DNA of 64,000 bases from Paenibacillus woosongensis. Lineage in GTDB: Bacteria; Bacillota; Bacilli; Paenibacillales; Paenibacillaceae. The number at the start of each line of letters is the position of its first letter. Within the stretch, counting starts at the first letter, position 1. The notes beneath the pieces were generated by a model. The model was not told where the DNA came from and ran no database searches. It was given only the letters and a program-made list of their open reading frames with translations. The DNA lies in contig NZ_WNZW01000001.1 of the NCBI RefSeq assembly GCF_009725165.1, positions 372,001 through 436,000 of the forward strand. Direction: 5' to 3'. The position numbers and the translations under genes were made by a program. Below, piece by piece: positions 62,041 through 64,000 of this stretch.

Positions 62041-62854
62041 GAGATCTTCCCCTTTCCCAAATCCAATATATCCCCGCAATGGAGATACCAATCCACGCCA
62101 GACATACTGTTAAAAACAGGAGGCTGCCGCCGGGCTGATGAATCCAGGTTACCCACTCATAGTACTCCGGGCCGAGTACGGAACCGCCGCCCAGCTTGAT
62201 GACGACAAACAGGCGCACCAGTTCAGCAGGATTGAGAAACGTTAAGGCGATCAGCACTGGCTTGATCCAGAGGTATGGCAGCAGGCCCAGCACGGAAATC
62301 AGTATTGTTGTCCAGCCGATGACGGTAAAAAACCAGATCATGACGGAAAAGGTCAACGCCTGCCAGCGGTTTTTAGATAGGGAACCGATCAATAAGGCAA
62401 CCGCCAAGAAAAGCAGCACCAAACCGCAGGAGAACGCTAGAAACAACAAGTAGGTAGTAAGCTCGAACGATTTTCCCGCTGCAACCGAAATGATGCCCAT
62501 CAAGCCATAGCCGAATGAGACGATCGTCAGCAGAACGACGGACAACCCTACATATTTGCCGATAATGAAAGGCATGGTACCCAGTGGATATGTCGACAGC
62601 AGCTGCCAGCTTCCCTCCTCCTTCTCCCCCGTTAGGGAGAAGGAGCCGAGAAACAGAGTCATAAGCGGAAGCAAATACAGAATCAGACTGAGCATCGAGC
62701 CGGTAATTGCGGAATAGCCGCTGACAGTGTTCTGAGAATTGACGAGCAATAGACTTACGCTGAATACGGAAAATAAAATGAGAAAAGAATAGGCCCACGG
62801 ATTGCGGAGCCCAATTTTGATTTCTCTTTTTGCCACTTGAAGCATATCAGTCAT
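62033..62854 (-). CDS. nosY: ABC transporter permease NosY
   Basis: 273 residues, about six membrane helices (first at 20-38: AYSFLILFSVFSVSLLLV; last near the end LTVCLAWIGISIAGIYWI). Conserved FLGSFSLTGEKEEGSWQLLSTYPLG loop, typical of ABC-2-type NosY permeases. GAGG lies eight bases before the ATG. Partner of NosF. Confidence 0.9.
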   Translation of the reverse strand: MTDMLQVAKREIKIGLRNPWAYSFLILFSVFSVSLLLVNSQNTVSGYSAITGSMLSLILYLLPLMTLFLGSFSLTGEKEEGSWQLLSTYPLGTMPFIIGKYVGLSVVLLTIVSFGYGLMGIISVAAGKSFELTTYLLFLAFSCGLVLLFLAVALLIGSLSKNRWQALTFSVMIWFFTVIGWTTILISVLGLLPYLWIKPVLIALTFLNPAELVRLFVVIKLGGGSVLGPEYYEWVTWIHQPGGSLLFLTVCLAWIGISIAGIYWIWERGRSRG

Positions 62855-62871
62855 CGTTCTATCCTCGTCTT

Positions 62872-63462
62872 CTACTGATGACTGCTGTCGTCATGGCTGT
62901 CGCTGTGCTCTGGTCCATGCCCGGCGCTATGGTCGTCAGTATGCTCATCGCTATGGCTTTCATCCTGCCCGTGTGCCTCGTCGTGGTCATGATCATGCAT
63001 CATGTCTTGACTCTGCTGCCATGTATGGTTTGCCAGCTCATTAGCGCTCAGAACTTGTCCCACGCCTTGCTCTTTGATAAAGGCTTCCGCAGCGGATTTA
63101 TCCTTGAAGCTGACGATTCCATAGGCCATCGGCGTGCGGATGGAGGCATCATACACATAGGTCGCTTTGCTGAACTCGACCCATTCCTTGTCATTATAGT
63201 CGCGAACATAGTCCATGCCGATATTGTCCGTTCCGTTCTCCTGCTTCCAAGTATTCATGCAGCCCAAATCGTCGAATTTCAAGCTTTTGCCGTCCTTCGT
63301 TACGATTTGCGTGGCAAAAGCGTCGTCTTTTACTTGCATATTGCAAACCACGCACACATCGACATCTTCATTGATTGCCTGTGCGGCATATTTGTTCTGG
63401 CCGCAACCGACAAGCAAAGTAAATGCAACCATAATTACTATGGCTAATGACCATTTTTTCAT
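62872..63462 (-). CDS. nosL: NosL copper-chaperone lipoprotein with His/Asp-rich tail
   Basis: 196 residues. Lipobox TLLVGC (Cys20). The NosL domain (about 30-150) carries Cu(I) ligands in CVVCNMQV (Cys37, Cys40, Met42) and GCMNTW (Cys68, Met69). NosL delivers copper to NosZ. The last ~45 residues are a His/Asp/Glu/Ser tail (MMHDHDHDEAHGQ... DDSSHQ), unusual for NosL and suggesting extra metal binding or storage. ATGA overlap with nosD. Confidence 0.92.
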   Translation of the reverse strand: MKKWSLAIVIMVAFTLLVGCGQNKYAAQAINEDVDVCVVCNMQVKDDAFATQIVTKDGKSLKFDDLGCMNTWKQENGTDNIGMDYVRDYNDKEWVEFSKATYVYDASIRTPMAYGIVSFKDKSAAEAFIKEQGVGQVLSANELANHTWQQSQDMMHDHDHDEAHGQDESHSDEHTDDHSAGHGPEHSDSHDDSSHQ

Positions 63463-64000
63463 GATTTGGATACCCCCGAATATAGTATGGTTATAACCGC
63501 TGTCGCCAGCAGCATCGAAGCGATAATCAAAATTAATGTTTGATCGGAAATGACCGGATCCGAAACAGCCTGAATATCTTCCGCTTGCACCGGCAGCATA
63601 GCCGAAGTCAGCTTCATTTTCGGCGCACTGTCCGTCGTCCAGCGTTCCTGGTGATCGGTGTACATGCCGTTCAGAAACGTCATGCCCGGCGATTGGAAGA
63701 ACAGCTGAAAAGCGGGCGTCTTAGCGATCAGCTCTTGATAAAAAGGATTTATTTTATACGGGATATCACTAATACCGTCATTATCCATATCCAGGCCGGT
63801 CGCTGAATCCCAATAATTCCCTGCCAATTCATTGTCTCTGCTGTCGGTCGCTTCCGCTTCGATGACATTGGCCACGAAATCGTTGTCCTGTATTTTGTTG
63901 CCCTCTGCCTGCTTGAATTGAATCCCGATGAAGTTTCGGACGATCGAATTTTCGATCACTTGATTATCCTTGGACAATTCGATGTATAATCCGACCCGGT
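63459..64000 (-). CDS. nosD: NosD copper-site maturation protein, C-terminal part (truncated by window edge)
   Basis: The frame is open to the right edge. The visible ~180 residues hold the end of a right-handed beta-helix (NQVIENSIVRNFIGIQFKQAEGNKIQDNDFV... DNELAGNYWDS), then GLDMDNDGISDIPY and a C-terminal membrane helix (LILIIASMLLATAVITILY), as in Gram-positive NosD. The rest of the nos operon (expected nosZ) lies outside the window. Confidence 0.9.
   Translation of the reverse strand, partial: RVGLYIELSKDNQVIENSIVRNFIGIQFKQAEGNKIQDNDFVANVIEAEATDSRDNELAGNYWDSATGLDMDNDGISDIPYKINPFYQELIAKTPAFQLFFQSPGMTFLNGMYTDHQERWTTDSAPKMKLTSAMLPVQAEDIQAVSDPVISDQTLILIIASMLLATAVITILYSGVSKS

Noticed and set aside
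1..64000. Search for CRISPR arrays, IS elements, prophage, tRNA or rRNA
   Set aside because: No regularly spaced repeat-spacer pattern, transposase, integrase, phage structural gene, T-loop tRNA signature or rRNA stretch was found by eye.

Overview
The window looks like chromosome of a Paenibacillus-type, endospore-forming Firmicute. The evidence is an alpha/beta-type SASP, YtrH/YtrI, a SpoVB-like exporter, the YheA/YheB/YheC/YheD set, strong GGAGG ribosome-binding sites with many GTG and TTG starts, and housekeeping gene order typical of Bacillales (polA-mutM-coaE-nrdR, citZ-icd-mdh, accD-accA-pyk, dnaE near ytrHI). I see no transposase, prophage, CRISPR array, tRNA or rRNA.

Layout. 1-1.8 kb: start of a possible SWIM-type protein (partial), a DedA protein and a Tyr/Gly/Pro-rich small protein. 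1.9-5.7 kb: pstS-pstC-pstA-pstB phosphate transporter behind a PhoP-box promoter. 5.7-12.4 kb: nrdR, a SASP, a lytic transglycosylase, coaE, mutM and polA; a 650-bp non-coding block between mutM and polA holds an unusual modular repeat. 12.5-15.5 kb: phoU, a second pstB and a soluble CBS-plus-chemoreceptor-domain protein, with candidate PhoP boxes before pstB2 and before the receptor gene. 15.5-18.4 kb: stand-alone HMA metallochaperone, a CPG-motif P1B ATPase and a four-cysteine FNR-like regulator, preceded by an FNR-type palindrome near -41.5. 18.5-22.8 kb: class I fumarase, phoR-type kinase and phoP, with the kinase upstream of the regulator. 22.9-26.6 kb: 5'-nucleotidase, SDR, glycosyltransferase, XRE regulator, small membrane protein. 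26.7-30.2 kb: citZ-icd-mdh. 30.5-37.2 kb: ytvI, fxsA, thioesterase, pyk, accA, accD, pgpA-like. 37.8-41.6 kb: dnaE with Ala/Gly/Arg-rich linkers. 41.7-46.6 kb: ytrH-ytrI-ytpI, ytoI, yheA, yheB. 46.7-53 kb: five tandem YheC/YheD ATP-grasp genes. 53-57.5 kb: HAD phosphatase, a tiny secreted Lys-rich protein ending in an MPKTG motif, a class F-like sortase, an amidase-domain protein and a SpoVB-like flippase. 57.5-64 kb: SCO1, cytochrome c, YtkA-like lipoprotein, a small secreted protein, a NarL-type kinase, a ResA/TlpA thioredoxin and nosF, nosY, nosL and the 3' end of nosD, i.e. copper and electron-transfer accessory genes of a nitrous-oxide reductase locus that continues off the right edge.

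How the genes work together. Two themes stand out. First, a local Pho regulon: hexamers like TTAACA/TTTACA spaced on an 11-bp period occur before pstS, pstB2-phoU, the CBS/receptor gene and phoP, which links transporter, negative regulator, response regulator and a possible new signalling protein. Second, low-oxygen and copper physiology: the FNR-like protein with its metal ATPase, and the nos/SCO/cytochrome c genes. The most unusual items are the modular hairpin repeat next to polA, the sortase with a tailless candidate substrate, the start-codon anomaly at 59340 and the frameshifted small ORF at 59600-59780.
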